Positions 55,428 through 64,000 of a stretch of DNA of 64,000 nucleotides are shown here, in pieces (the stretch's first letter is position 1; every line of letters begins with the position of its first letter). The notes below the pieces were generated by a model that saw only the letters and a list, made by a program, of their open reading frames with translations, ran no database searches and had not been told where the DNA came from. The DNA is from Flavobacteriaceae bacterium HL-DH10 (lineage in GTDB: Bacteria; Bacteroidota; Bacteroidia; Flavobacteriales; Flavobacteriaceae), in NCBI GenBank assembly GCA_031826515.1, contig CP134536.1:3044501-3108500 (forward strand), given 5' to 3'. The position numbers and the translations under genes were made by a program.

Positions 55428-58115
55428 TTACAACTTAATAGTCATACTGTTTTTTTGTAATGGAATTTCAAAAGCGCCTCTAACTTTTGCAAATGGAAGC
55501 TCTAAATCATTATTCGATCTTAAATAGGCTTTTGGTGTAAACTTATCTGCGCTATTTAAAGTGATTTCTACAGTATCTGTTTTTGTATTATAGGTTACTT
55601 TTTCGAATGTTCCTGCATCTAATGTTAGCCAAAGTTTTTTAGAAGCTATATATACTTTAGATTTTGCAGCTGTTGTTATATTAACCTCAACAACTTCTTT
55701 TTTAGTATTTAAATTTCCTCCAAAAGCTACCCAACCTAAATTTTCATCATTTACAATATAAGTTGATGTATTAACAGCATAACCATAAAACCCAGAACCA
55801 TAGTCTCCAGACAAGTAGTCTATTCTAAGCTCCGTAGGGTATGAGTGAAACGCTGCGGAACCAAAACCATCTTGTGTAATATTAGAAATACCACCTAAAA
55901 GCCCTCCATAACCCACTTTTAATAAATAAAAATCATTTGTTTTCCTGTATTGTTTAAGTACAGGAATGGCATTTAAGGATGAGCCATAGTGGTGAATTTG
56001 TCGTTCTACTCTCGATAGTTTTCCGCCATATAAAAAATCCCAATATCTGCGCGCATTTCCATTGTATGCCCAATGTGGCATGGTTGGCATATATGCTAAA
56101 ATGGCATTAAGTGTTATATTGGCTTTCCAATGATATCCAAAATAATCAGACCACATATATACTTCTTCTTGTCCTGTTGAATCCCAAGGCATTTCACTAC
56201 CAAAAGGGTAATCTAAAGCTTTCCAATGATCTGCTCTTTCTTTCATTCTAGCTTCTAAATCTGAAGCCATTTCTGTATAATTCTCTGTTTTTAAATCTTT
56301 TAAAATATATAAAAACACGGATCCTTCCATTTGGCCAAACTGCGCATAATAAGGAGCTTGGTCTACCATCGCAATAGTCGTGTGATAAGCTTGTTTCAAA
56401 TACCAATCCCAAGTTCTATTATCAACTAGACCTTCGTGATATCTTGCCAAACGGTACATAGTCCAATAAGCTGCAGCTACGTGCGGATAATTATAAGACC
56501 TTCCTGGATCATTAGCATGTTTATGATCCCAAGCTGTCCACGATTTATAGTTTTCATCATCACTATAAGTTCCTTTAGGCAATGAATCTGGCTCATAGTA
56601 AAAAACACTTTTTTTAACACCATATTTGTTTTTTCCTTCTTTGTATTGAATAACTCCCCAAAGTGTACTATCTACAAACTGTTCTAGTTTTTTTATTTCT
56701 TCTTTATCTGGTTGAATCAACTGCTTCATAATAGCAGCTAACCAACTACCAGCACCACCTTCATCACTTAAACCGCTAATCCAAGATCTACTATCTTTTG
56801 TTACTTGTTTTTTTGTTTCGTAATCGTAGCTTATTACAGATGGATTTCTTTGAAATGGATCGTTAGGCTCATCAAACCATTGTTTTGTAGTTAAGAAATG
56901 ACCAAAATCTTTTATTACTTCGGTTTCTGGTTTGATAACCTTATAATTTATGGTTTGTTTTACTCCATTTTCGTAATTAATGGTTAGTCTAGCACGTCCC
57001 CATTTTTTACCATGAACTTTATATTTCTTTAGCCCTTTATCTGTTAAGCCTTCCTCTTTTATTTTAAGGGCATCTTTAGGTTCTACTTCAAAAGAACTCA
57101 CATTACTTTTGTAATTTAAAAATAATTGAGACTCAATGTCTAATGGAAGTACATAACCTGGTATACTTGTCGCCACAGGTTGTTCTTCTTTTACAAGCGT
57201 ATTTTGAATAGCTTTAATACCTTCAGAAAGGACAAACCTTAAAGAAAAATCTTTAGATTCATTTGGTTTTAAAATTAATGATGTTGGCGTATTCCATTCG
57301 TTAACTCCTTTCCACTCATTATCACCATAAGCTTTACTATATACCATCCATTCGTGAAATCCTTCAAAAACGATACTTCTAGGAGTCGGGTCGTCTAATA
57401 ACGGGCGATACGCTTCAAAAGCCATGTTTTTTTGAGGTAAAACTAAAAGTGATGGACCTCGACCACTCAGTCTTTTTACTTCTAAATATCCTGCATCCAT
57501 ACCGATATAAGGATCGAAAAATACATTTTGAGCATGTGTTTCGTTTAATGATTTTCCTTCTAAAATATTATTGAAAATCATAGGAATTCCTAAAGCGCCG
57601 ATTTCGATGTTATTTGCCGATTTATTTATTATTTCAAATCGTAATACCAATTTGTCATTATCAATTTCGTAAAAACGTTTAATTGTGACAGGAATATCGT
57701 TAGGTAAGGTGTTTGCCAAATCGGCTCCAGCAACGATAGTTCCAAATGGTTCTATAGGTGTCACTGCAGACCGTTTAGCAGCTGTTGAGTAACTTTTCCA
57801 ATCCCTATCAATTTCTTTAATTCTTAAATTGATATCACCTAAGTGATACAAACCATCTTTATCTCTAATTTCTAATCGGTCACTAGGCGTAAAGTCAAAA
57901 TTTAAATCTTTAATAGGTTTTAGTCCAGCAACGGTTTGAGAAGCCTTAACTAATTTTAATTGAAAATCTGGTGTGTTAAATTTTTGATAAACATCAGCAA
58001 TGCCTAATGTTGGCTCTTTTTCTTCAATTCTGCTCCAATAACCTTGAGCTTGAATAGAGCTTGTTGCTATTAAAAATAATACAATATAATAGCTGTGTTT
58101 TATTTTCTTATTCAT
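55428..58115 (-). CDS. DUF5695 family secreted protein
   Basis: 895 residues, signal peptide (YYIVLFLIATSSIQAQ). The N-terminal third is beta-sandwich-like with DRLEIRDKDGLYHLGD and GALGIPMIFNN. A helical middle carries WISGLSDEGGAGSWLAAIMK, SYNYPHVAAAYWTMYRLAR, YMWSDYFGYHWKAN and YMPTMPHWAYNGNARRYWDF, in the style of an (alpha/alpha)6-barrel glycosidase. The C-terminal beta part has WVAFGGNLNTK. Activity is unproven. I infer a glycan-acting enzyme from fold style and company. Nine bases from DUF885 upstream. A decayed paralog lies at 49167-51844. Confidence 0.85.
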   Translation of the reverse strand: MNKKIKHSYYIVLFLIATSSIQAQGYWSRIEEKEPTLGIADVYQKFNTPDFQLKLVKASQTVAGLKPIKDLNFDFTPSDRLEIRDKDGLYHLGDINLRIKEIDRDWKSYSTAAKRSAVTPIEPFGTIVAGADLANTLPNDIPVTIKRFYEIDNDKLVLRFEIINKSANNIEIGALGIPMIFNNILEGKSLNETHAQNVFFDPYIGMDAGYLEVKRLSGRGPSLLVLPQKNMAFEAYRPLLDDPTPRSIVFEGFHEWMVYSKAYGDNEWKGVNEWNTPTSLILKPNESKDFSLRFVLSEGIKAIQNTLVKEEQPVATSIPGYVLPLDIESQLFLNYKSNVSSFEVEPKDALKIKEEGLTDKGLKKYKVHGKKWGRARLTINYENGVKQTINYKVIKPETEVIKDFGHFLTTKQWFDEPNDPFQRNPSVISYDYETKKQVTKDSRSWISGLSDEGGAGSWLAAIMKQLIQPDKEEIKKLEQFVDSTLWGVIQYKEGKNKYGVKKSVFYYEPDSLPKGTYSDDENYKSWTAWDHKHANDPGRSYNYPHVAAAYWTMYRLARYHEGLVDNRTWDWYLKQAYHTTIAMVDQAPYYAQFGQMEGSVFLYILKDLKTENYTEMASDLEARMKERADHWKALDYPFGSEMPWDSTGQEEVYMWSDYFGYHWKANITLNAILAYMPTMPHWAYNGNARRYWDFLYGGKLSRVERQIHHYGSSLNAIPVLKQYRKTNDFYLLKVGYGGLLGGISNITQDGFGSAAFHSYPTELRIDYLSGDYGSGFYGYAVNTSTYIVNDENLGWVAFGGNLNTKKEVVEVNITTAAKSKVYIASKKLWLTLDAGTFEKVTYNTKTDTVEITLNSADKFTPKAYLRSNNDLELPFAKVRGAFEIPLQKNSMTIKL

Positions 58116-58124
58116 TATATTTTT

Positions 58125-59831
58125 CTATTTAAATTCTGTTGAGAATTTCCAATTCGTTTTATAATTTTTATTTAATGGTAAGTCCTGTAATAAGCTTCTT
58201 AATAACTCAATAGGCATCATGTTTTCTTTTAAAACACGATCATGAAATTGTTTCTCGGTCCAACCTTTTGCTAACATTTCATTTCGCAAAGCATAAAATT
58301 GTAAACCACCTGTCATATATGCCATTTGGTACAATGGTGGTGTATAACTTGTCGCAAATGAACGTCTAACTTCAGCTTCTGCATTAGCATATTCGTGTCC
58401 CACTTCATCTACTAACATATCAATACATTCTTGAGGAGTCATCTCTCCTAAATGATATTTTAATGAAAAAACAATACGGGCACATCTATGAATTCTCCAA
58501 AATAACATCCCTAGTTTTTGTTCTGGTGTTTTAGGGAATTCTTTGTTCCATAAATTTATTTCCCAGTATAAAGCCCATCCTTCCATCCAAAATGGTGTAT
58601 CGAATGTTTTACGATAGCTTTTATTACGTGCGTTCATGAAAAACTGAAGGTTGTGTCCAGGTAATAATTCGTGTTGGACTGTGGCTCTTGAGAAATTAGG
58701 ATTATTACCACGCATGCTCATCATCTTATCATCTTCACTCATATCTTGTGTAGGGTAGGAGATGCTTATTTCCCAACCACCCGTAAAGAAAGGGTTCACT
58801 TTTTGGCGTTCTGGAGTCATCATAATCATACCCCAAGTTTCTTTAGCCATTTCTGGGAAAGTAATTAAATCTCTTTCTTCAATAAAGTCAACAGATTGAT
58901 TGTATAGGTCCGTAATGACTTGAGGTTGTTCTCCAACAGGTACATAGGTGTCTTTAACGTGTTCTAAAGCTGCTTTCCAGTTGGTTCCGTAACCTAATTC
59001 CTTTGAAGCTTTTATCATTTCTTCTTTACACCAGTCAAACTGCTTTTTTGCAGTTTTTATCATATCTTCTGGCGTATAAGGAATATATTCAAAATTTAAA
59101 CTTTCAATAAGTGCTTCTCTCCCTATAGGTCTTCCAACAATTCCGCTACCGTCATCTTTAATGCTAGATTTAGAGTAATTGTCTTTAAGTGAATCGGCAT
59201 ATTCTTTTAATTTACTTGATAAATTTTCATAAGGTTTTTCTACCCACCACGTAAAATCGGGATCGTAGCCGTAATAAAAAGAATAGGCTTCTTTTAGCGC
59301 TTTGTTAAAAGATTTAATAACTTTAGAAGCCTTTTCAGCCATTAACCAGTTTTCAAAAGGTTTTTCATTACTTTCTTTAATTTGCTTTTCTAAAGTTTTA
59401 CTTGCCTTGTGTAATATGGTTCCTAGGGCTTGTGCTTTTGGTTTTTTACCACGTCTTCTTTCTATTAAAAACGGATAAATTTCTTTAGTGAAATCTGCAA
59501 CATAAGCAACTTCCTTAAAAGCTTTGTAATCTATATTTAAAAAGTAGCTTTCTTTTGCGATTAGATTTTTTAAAAGCAAATAGTCTACCTTTTCTTGTTG
59601 CGTCAAATTTTCAAAATCGATAGCTTCGATTTTTTCATCCCAGATTTTATATAAGGTTGTAAATCGTTGATAATATTCTTCAGATTCTTTATTATTATAG
59701 AACGTATTTAAAGCACGTTTATCTGCTGAAAACGTGTTTACTAGGTCTATTAAATTACTTTGGGCAGTTACTACCATAGATAAAAGAAAAATGATTAAAA
59801 AATAATATGATTTTAAAGTTTTATAGTTCAT
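58125..59831 (-). CDS. DUF885 family metallopeptidase, secreted
   Basis: 568 residues with signal peptide SYYFLIIFLLSMVVTAQ. The zinc-type motif is VQHELLPGHNLQFFMNAR, and the second conserved block is TPFWMEGWALYWEINLW, then QMAYMTGGLQFYALRNEM near the end. DUF885 proteins resemble M3/M32-like helical peptidases and are thought to take short peptides. Between GH127 (29 bases upstream) and DUF5695 in one operon, so it likely digests peptide parts of a glycoprotein, or tailors it. That link is inferred. Confidence 0.92.
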   Translation of the reverse strand: MNYKTLKSYYFLIIFLLSMVVTAQSNLIDLVNTFSADKRALNTFYNNKESEEYYQRFTTLYKIWDEKIEAIDFENLTQQEKVDYLLLKNLIAKESYFLNIDYKAFKEVAYVADFTKEIYPFLIERRRGKKPKAQALGTILHKASKTLEKQIKESNEKPFENWLMAEKASKVIKSFNKALKEAYSFYYGYDPDFTWWVEKPYENLSSKLKEYADSLKDNYSKSSIKDDGSGIVGRPIGREALIESLNFEYIPYTPEDMIKTAKKQFDWCKEEMIKASKELGYGTNWKAALEHVKDTYVPVGEQPQVITDLYNQSVDFIEERDLITFPEMAKETWGMIMMTPERQKVNPFFTGGWEISISYPTQDMSEDDKMMSMRGNNPNFSRATVQHELLPGHNLQFFMNARNKSYRKTFDTPFWMEGWALYWEINLWNKEFPKTPEQKLGMLFWRIHRCARIVFSLKYHLGEMTPQECIDMLVDEVGHEYANAEAEVRRSFATSYTPPLYQMAYMTGGLQFYALRNEMLAKGWTEKQFHDRVLKENMMPIELLRSLLQDLPLNKNYKTNWKFSTEFK

Positions 59832-59860
59832 TGTTTTTAGTTTTTTTGTTATAATAAGAA

Positions 59861-62800
59861 CTATTTTAAGTTGACATTAAGATAAACTGAATGACGTCCG
59901 TATGTTTCATAAAAGGGTTTAAAAACAGCATCATCTATAGTAAACTCTAACTTTTTAGGATCTCCTTTTATGGATTTACTAAGGTCTTTAACGTCAAAGG
60001 TTACTTTGCGCCAATCTTTTCTAGCTTCAGGTTCTTGAGCCGCTAATAAAATAGGTCCGTAAAATAAACTGGCAATATTTTCTTGATCCATAACTGATTC
60101 TAAATGAAATTGAAATGGCATAGTTAATTCAATAGTATCTCCACTTTTCCACTTACGGCATAAAGTGAAATAGCTTCCTGGTTTGGCATCCACTTTTTTG
60201 TTTTTTCCATTTATTTTCATAAAAAAGCCTTTGGTTGCCCAATGTGGTACACGCACGTTAATATCAAATTTCCCTTTTCCTTTGATGGTTAAAAGTGTAT
60301 GATCTTCTTTTGGAAAAGCAGTTGATTGCTCTATTATAACATTTTTTTCTGTCCAGTTTAAAGTAGATGGTACATAAAGATTTACATACAAACTATTATT
60401 ATCAGTACTTTTAAAATAAATGGAATTCTGAAGTTTTGTGCTACTCTCAAGTGCCGTGCCATTACAACAAGTAAAACCTTTCATATCTGGATTGCCAAAG
60501 TGTTTCATAGATCCAGGTCTTAATGGCACATGATACGTGTTTGCTGGACTATCTTCTGCAACAGAAGCAAGAATATGGTTGTATAAACCACGTTCGTAAT
60601 AATCCATTAACTCTGCACGAGGATCAAATAGAAACAGATTTCTTGATAGCTTTAACATGTTGTATGTTGCACAAGTTTCATTTTGTCCTCCAGACGACAA
60701 ACCATTTTTGTAAATGGTTGCTGGTTGTGCTATAAAACATTCTGCATTCGCTGGATTTCTTGCACCTGCAACACCACCAATACTGTACATATAATCGTTA
60801 ACCGTTTTATACCAAAAATTATCGGCAATATGGTAATATTCTGAAGCATCAGAATCGCGGTATGTTTCTAGCGCTCCCATAATTTGAGGAATATGTTGGT
60901 TGGCATGCAATCCGCGGAAAGTATCTACGTTTTTAGCTAAACCGTGTGAATGATTCGCATCACCATAAAACATTTTGATATTATCAAATAACTGAGCGGT
61001 TTCAAAATAACGTTGCTCATTTGTTATCCTGTACAATCTAGCCATAGCCTCATTCATACCACCAAATTCTCCGGCAATGTAACTGTTCCACATACTAATA
61101 AGTGTTTCTGTTGGCAACTTACTAAGTCTAGCATGCACCCAGCTTCCCATACCTTTTGCTACTTCTAAAGCTTTTTCGTTTCCACTTATTTCGTATATAT
61201 CCATTAATCCAGCAAGTATTTTATGCAACGTATAATAAGGTGCCCAAATTTGAGTTTTCTGTCCCCCATAATTTGCACCATTTTCTAGCATGATGAATTG
61301 ATCTGGTGGATAAGCGCTAATAAATCCTTCTCCCCAATTCCAGTAATCTGTTCTTATACCATCTTCACTTAAATCGGAATCAAAACCAGTTCTATTCGCT
61401 CCCGGCGGTACTGCTGTTGGATCTGAAACAAAAGTGCCACCGGCTTCTTTAGGTTTTCCGGACATTTGTGATAATTTGTATAACACATCGACCATATAAG
61501 TCATTTTATCATCAAAAATTTTCTGAAGTTTCTTGTCGTAACCTGTACTTGCGTATGCTTGTGCAATAGCCGTTAAATAATGCCCTGTGGCATGACCACG
61601 TAATTTTGTTTCTTGTGTATCCCAAACCCCCAAAGCAGATGCGTTTTTAGGTTGTTTTTCTCCAAAAGCGTTACGAAACATATATAAGAAATCGTCTGGA
61701 TTCGTTTCAGAAAGCGTTGTTACGAACTTATCACGGTTCTCAATAAATTTTGTGTTGTGCCCATGAAGATCAGATTTTAATGCTACTTGATCTAAATTAA
61801 AAACTTCTAATTTTCTGTTAGGTGTTTTAGATTCATTGGCATCTACAACTGTAACAAATGCCTTTGGTTTAAAGTCTGTACCAGATACACGTCCTGTTAC
61901 AACATATTGCCCTGTTTTAAGTACATCTCTATTGTCGGTTGGAGCTGGCCAAATAATACGCACTTCTGGACCTTCAACCTCCGTTTTATATTCCCCTTTT
62001 ACATAACGCGGAAGCCTAGGTAAATTTCCAATAACTGTTTCTACTTCAATATTTGGAACACTTGTTAAAAATTGGTTGTAAAGCTGAGAATTGCTTCTAG
62101 AGAATTTAGGTAAATCATCTACTGGACCTTTTGTTTCATTTACAACTGTTTCCGTAATTCCTAAAGCATTACGGTAAATTCCACCTATTTGCTTTTCAGT
62201 CAACGGTATTCTATATATTCTGAAATCAAATAAATTAGCATCAAGGAAAGTATGATTAGAACCCAATGATTTTCCTATATATAGTGCGTTTTTTTTCTTA
62301 GACTTATTGTTAAATAATTTCTCTAAATCTAATTCTACATTTTTAGTTTCGCTTACTTGTTTACCATTTACATACGAGCTTATCGTTTTAGATGGAATAT
62401 CCATTACTAACACTAAATGATTCCATTTATTAGCCTCTAATGCAGTAGCTGTTGTTTTGTAATTTTTTCCAGATTCAGTAATAATCTCAGCTATATTTTC
62501 TTTTTTATTTTTGATGCCTAGCGGAGCAACAAACACATGTGAATTGTTGTTTTTTCCAAAGTCGAATACATATTGGCCTGTTTCTGTTGATCGCAAGTAA
62601 ACCCAAGTAGAAATACTCAAAGATTCTTCTCCTGTAACTGCGCCTGCAGGAATAGAAACATATGCTTTATTGTTTCCTGATAAAGAAATTACTTTTCCAA
62701 ATTTTTCATCATCTACGAATTTAATTTTAGAGGCATCAACACTACCATGAAGATTATTTCTAGACCAGTCTTTTACATCACCAGCAAATACATAGCGTGC

Positions 62801-62920
62801 AATTAATCCGGTTTCTCCAATACCATCCAAAATTTGATCACCGCTTTGTGCCGTTACATTTGTTGTACACAAGGCATAAAAACTAAGTGTTAAACAAACT
62901 AATGACTTATAGTTTTTCAT
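59861..62920 (-). CDS. GH127/GH146-type beta-L-arabinofuranosidase with LamG and Ig-like domains
   Basis: 1019 residues from the ATG at 62920 (MKNYKSLVCLTLSFYALCTT signal peptide). An ATG at 62941 is in frame but gives a poorer signal. A LamG/ConA-like domain lies at about 25-255 (SISTWVYLRSTETGQYVF, NKWNHLVLVMDIP), a bacterial Ig-like linker at about 280-345 (LPRYVKGEYKTEVEGPEV), then the (alpha/alpha)6 catalytic domain: KLRGHATGHYLTAIAQAY, IWAPYYTLHKILAGLMDIYE and IAGEFGGMNEAMARLY. The Zn/nucleophile set of HypBA1 is conserved: Glu748-x-Cys750 in QNETCATYN and Cys818-Cys819 in FTCCNGT. It should release beta-L-arabinofuranose. GH127 and GH146 cannot be told apart here. Confidence 0.94.
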   Translation of the reverse strand: MKNYKSLVCLTLSFYALCTTNVTAQSGDQILDGIGETGLIARYVFAGDVKDWSRNNLHGSVDASKIKFVDDEKFGKVISLSGNNKAYVSIPAGAVTGEESLSISTWVYLRSTETGQYVFDFGKNNNSHVFVAPLGIKNKKENIAEIITESGKNYKTTATALEANKWNHLVLVMDIPSKTISSYVNGKQVSETKNVELDLEKLFNNKSKKKNALYIGKSLGSNHTFLDANLFDFRIYRIPLTEKQIGGIYRNALGITETVVNETKGPVDDLPKFSRSNSQLYNQFLTSVPNIEVETVIGNLPRLPRYVKGEYKTEVEGPEVRIIWPAPTDNRDVLKTGQYVVTGRVSGTDFKPKAFVTVVDANESKTPNRKLEVFNLDQVALKSDLHGHNTKFIENRDKFVTTLSETNPDDFLYMFRNAFGEKQPKNASALGVWDTQETKLRGHATGHYLTAIAQAYASTGYDKKLQKIFDDKMTYMVDVLYKLSQMSGKPKEAGGTFVSDPTAVPPGANRTGFDSDLSEDGIRTDYWNWGEGFISAYPPDQFIMLENGANYGGQKTQIWAPYYTLHKILAGLMDIYEISGNEKALEVAKGMGSWVHARLSKLPTETLISMWNSYIAGEFGGMNEAMARLYRITNEQRYFETAQLFDNIKMFYGDANHSHGLAKNVDTFRGLHANQHIPQIMGALETYRDSDASEYYHIADNFWYKTVNDYMYSIGGVAGARNPANAECFIAQPATIYKNGLSSGGQNETCATYNMLKLSRNLFLFDPRAELMDYYERGLYNHILASVAEDSPANTYHVPLRPGSMKHFGNPDMKGFTCCNGTALESSTKLQNSIYFKSTDNNSLYVNLYVPSTLNWTEKNVIIEQSTAFPKEDHTLLTIKGKGKFDINVRVPHWATKGFFMKINGKNKKVDAKPGSYFTLCRKWKSGDTIELTMPFQFHLESVMDQENIASLFYGPILLAAQEPEARKDWRKVTFDVKDLSKSIKGDPKKLEFTIDDAVFKPFYETYGRHSVYLNVNLK

Positions 62921-62970
62921 AATTAAATTACTTTTCTTCATATTGTAAACCTATGATTTATACTTTTATT

Positions 62971-64000
62971 TTATTGTTTGTATGTAGTATCCCAAGAAGG
63001 TGGTGTTATATTTAAAAGATGTTTTACAAAAAAGTCTTTTCTTTTACGTTCTCCATAATCGCCACCAGCAGAATGTGCCATTCCCGGTACGGTTACTAAT
63101 TCAAAATCTTTATTCGCTTTTATTAAAGCATTAGCAAACTGCATTGTTGAAGCAGGATCAACATTATCATCTACTTCTCCTAAAATTAGCATTAAATTTC
63201 CTCCTAACTGGGCTGCATTTTCTACATTAGAGCAGGCTTCATAATGTGGTCCAATAGGATAGCCCATAAACTGTTCGTTCCACCACATTTTATCCATTCT
63301 ATTGTCATGACATCCACATGAAGCTACAGCTACATCGTAAAAATCTGAATTAAAAACCAAAGCAGCACCTGCATTTTGACCTCCAGCAGAAGTTCCGTGT
63401 ATACCTACTTTATCTACATTCATATACGGGTATTTTTTTGCAGCAGCTTTCATCCAAAGTTTTCTGTCAGGAAAACCACCGTCTTTTAAATTTTGCCAGC
63501 AAACATCATGAAATGCTTTAGATCTGTTTGAAGTTCCCATACCGTCTATTTGAACGACAATAAAACCTAACTCTGCTAACGATGTCATTGACCAGTAATA
63601 AGGTCGAAAATCTTTAGGTACAAACGAATCGTGGGGTCCTGCATAAATATACTCAATAATTGGGTAGCTGCGGTTTGGATCGAATGTTGTTGGTCTTACA
63701 ATAATGCCCCAAATATCTGTTTCACCATCTCTACCTTTTGCTGTAAAAACCTCTGGAGCTTTCCAACCCTGTTTGATTAGTTCGGAATCATCACCTTTTT
63801 GAATTTCTAATAATTTATTGGCGCCGTCTGTAGTTTTTAAAAGTGTTGTTGCAGGCTTATCTACCCTAGAGTATTGGTCTACGAAATACTTATAATCTTT
63901 AGAAAAAGTTACTTTGTGATTACCATTTTCTGAAGTAAGACGTTTAAAATTTTTACCATCAAAATCTATTTTGCAATAATGTATAAAATAGGGGTCTTGA
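62971..64000 (-). CDS. S9 family peptidase (DPP4/prolyl-oligopeptidase type), 5' end outside window
   Basis: The C-terminal 342 residues are visible. The frame is open to the right edge (Q-D-P-Y-F-I-H-Y), so the ATG at 63588 is internal. It shows the end of a beta-propeller ([20 protein letters not shown]), the linker [20 protein letters not shown], and an alpha/beta-hydrolase domain: [19 protein letters not shown], the nucleophile Ser in [13 protein letters not shown], the Asp in [11 protein letters not shown] and the His in [13 protein letters not shown]. All three catalytic residues are present. First visible gene of the S9-GH127-DUF885-DUF5695 operon. Such enzymes often cut after proline. 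Confidence 0.94.
   Translation of the reverse strand, partial: QDPYFIHYCKIDFDGKNFKRLTSENGNHKVTFSKDYKYFVDQYSRVDKPATTLLKTTDGANKLLEIQKGDDSELIKQGWKAPEVFTAKGRDGETDIWGIIVRPTTFDPNRSYPIIEYIYAGPHDSFVPKDFRPYYWSMTSLAELGFIVVQIDGMGTSNRSKAFHDVCWQNLKDGGFPDRKLWMKAAAKKYPYMNVDKVGIHGTSAGGQNAGAALVFNSDFYDVAVASCGCHDNRMDKMWWNEQFMGYPIGPHYEACSNVENAAQLGGNLMLILGEVDDNVDPASTMQFANALIKANKDFELVTVPGMAHSAGGDYGERKRKDFFVKHLLNITPPSWDTTYKQ

Noticed and set aside
63586-63588. ATG as the start of the S9 peptidase gene
   Set aside because: The frame is open to 64000 and codes for the end of a DPP4-like propeller and the start of the hydrolase domain.

Overview
The window is a low-GC chromosomal segment from a member of the Bacteroidota, most likely a marine-type Flavobacteriaceae. 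The evidence is a T9SS type B sorting protein at 9605-12916, promoters of the flavobacterial form TTG-N19/20-TAnnTTTG (perfect cases before rpsF and yihY), weak use of Shine-Dalgarno sequences, short ProB without a PUA domain, DUF349/OstA-like/LytTR/M16/M1 genes in typical flavobacterial settings, and a polysaccharide-utilisation-like block. No tRNA, rRNA or CRISPR array was recognised.

Region 1 (1-9440): a 5'-truncated acnB followed by an unrelated mitochondrial-type aconitase; a repeat-rich spacer; a 680-bp cassette-like element (5258-5935) with 12-bp inverted ends and an attC-like palindrome, carrying a small PH-domain membrane protein; mazG; a GNAT acetyltransferase, a 63-residue protein, and proC-proB without proA. 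Region 2 (9600-24300): a large secreted lectin/Ig-like T9SS protein ending in a perfect bidirectional terminator; then a minus-strand run of DUF349 protein, aroE with two tandem DUF368 (undecaprenyl-phosphate translocase family) genes, a TPR gene broken by a one-base homopolymer frameshift, a class III aminotransferase overlapping an OstA-like gene, purA and a Fur-family regulator. Region 3 (24300-36740): housekeeping genes relA/spoT, rdgB, hpf, rlmH, nadC, yihY, priA, an orphan LytTR regulator, rpsF-rpsR-rplI, a DUF6495-like gene and hisS.

Region 4 (36740-45480): a gene-poor spacer with an orphan terminator, then an M16 zinc protease grouped with a free-standing DsbD N-terminal domain and a full DsbD, followed by an M1 aminopeptidase lipoprotein.

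Region 5 (45735-64000, all minus strand): a glycan/glycoprotein degradation block without SusC/SusD in view. In transcription order it reads S9 prolyl-oligopeptidase-type peptidase (cut by the right edge), GH127-type beta-L-arabinofuranosidase with a LamG domain, DUF885 metallopeptidase, DUF5695 protein, terminator, ornithine-cyclodeaminase-family enzyme, GH43 lipoprotein with FA58C and LamG domains, a decayed DUF5695 gene split by a relic IS200/IS605 element, GH97 alpha-glycosidase and a DUF6055 putative metallopeptidase. The mix of arabinose-releasing glycosidases, proline-tolerant peptidases and an OCD/ketimine-reductase-family enzyme suggests, as a hypothesis, breakdown of arabinosylated hydroxyproline-rich glycoproteins. 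This is the most interesting system in the window.
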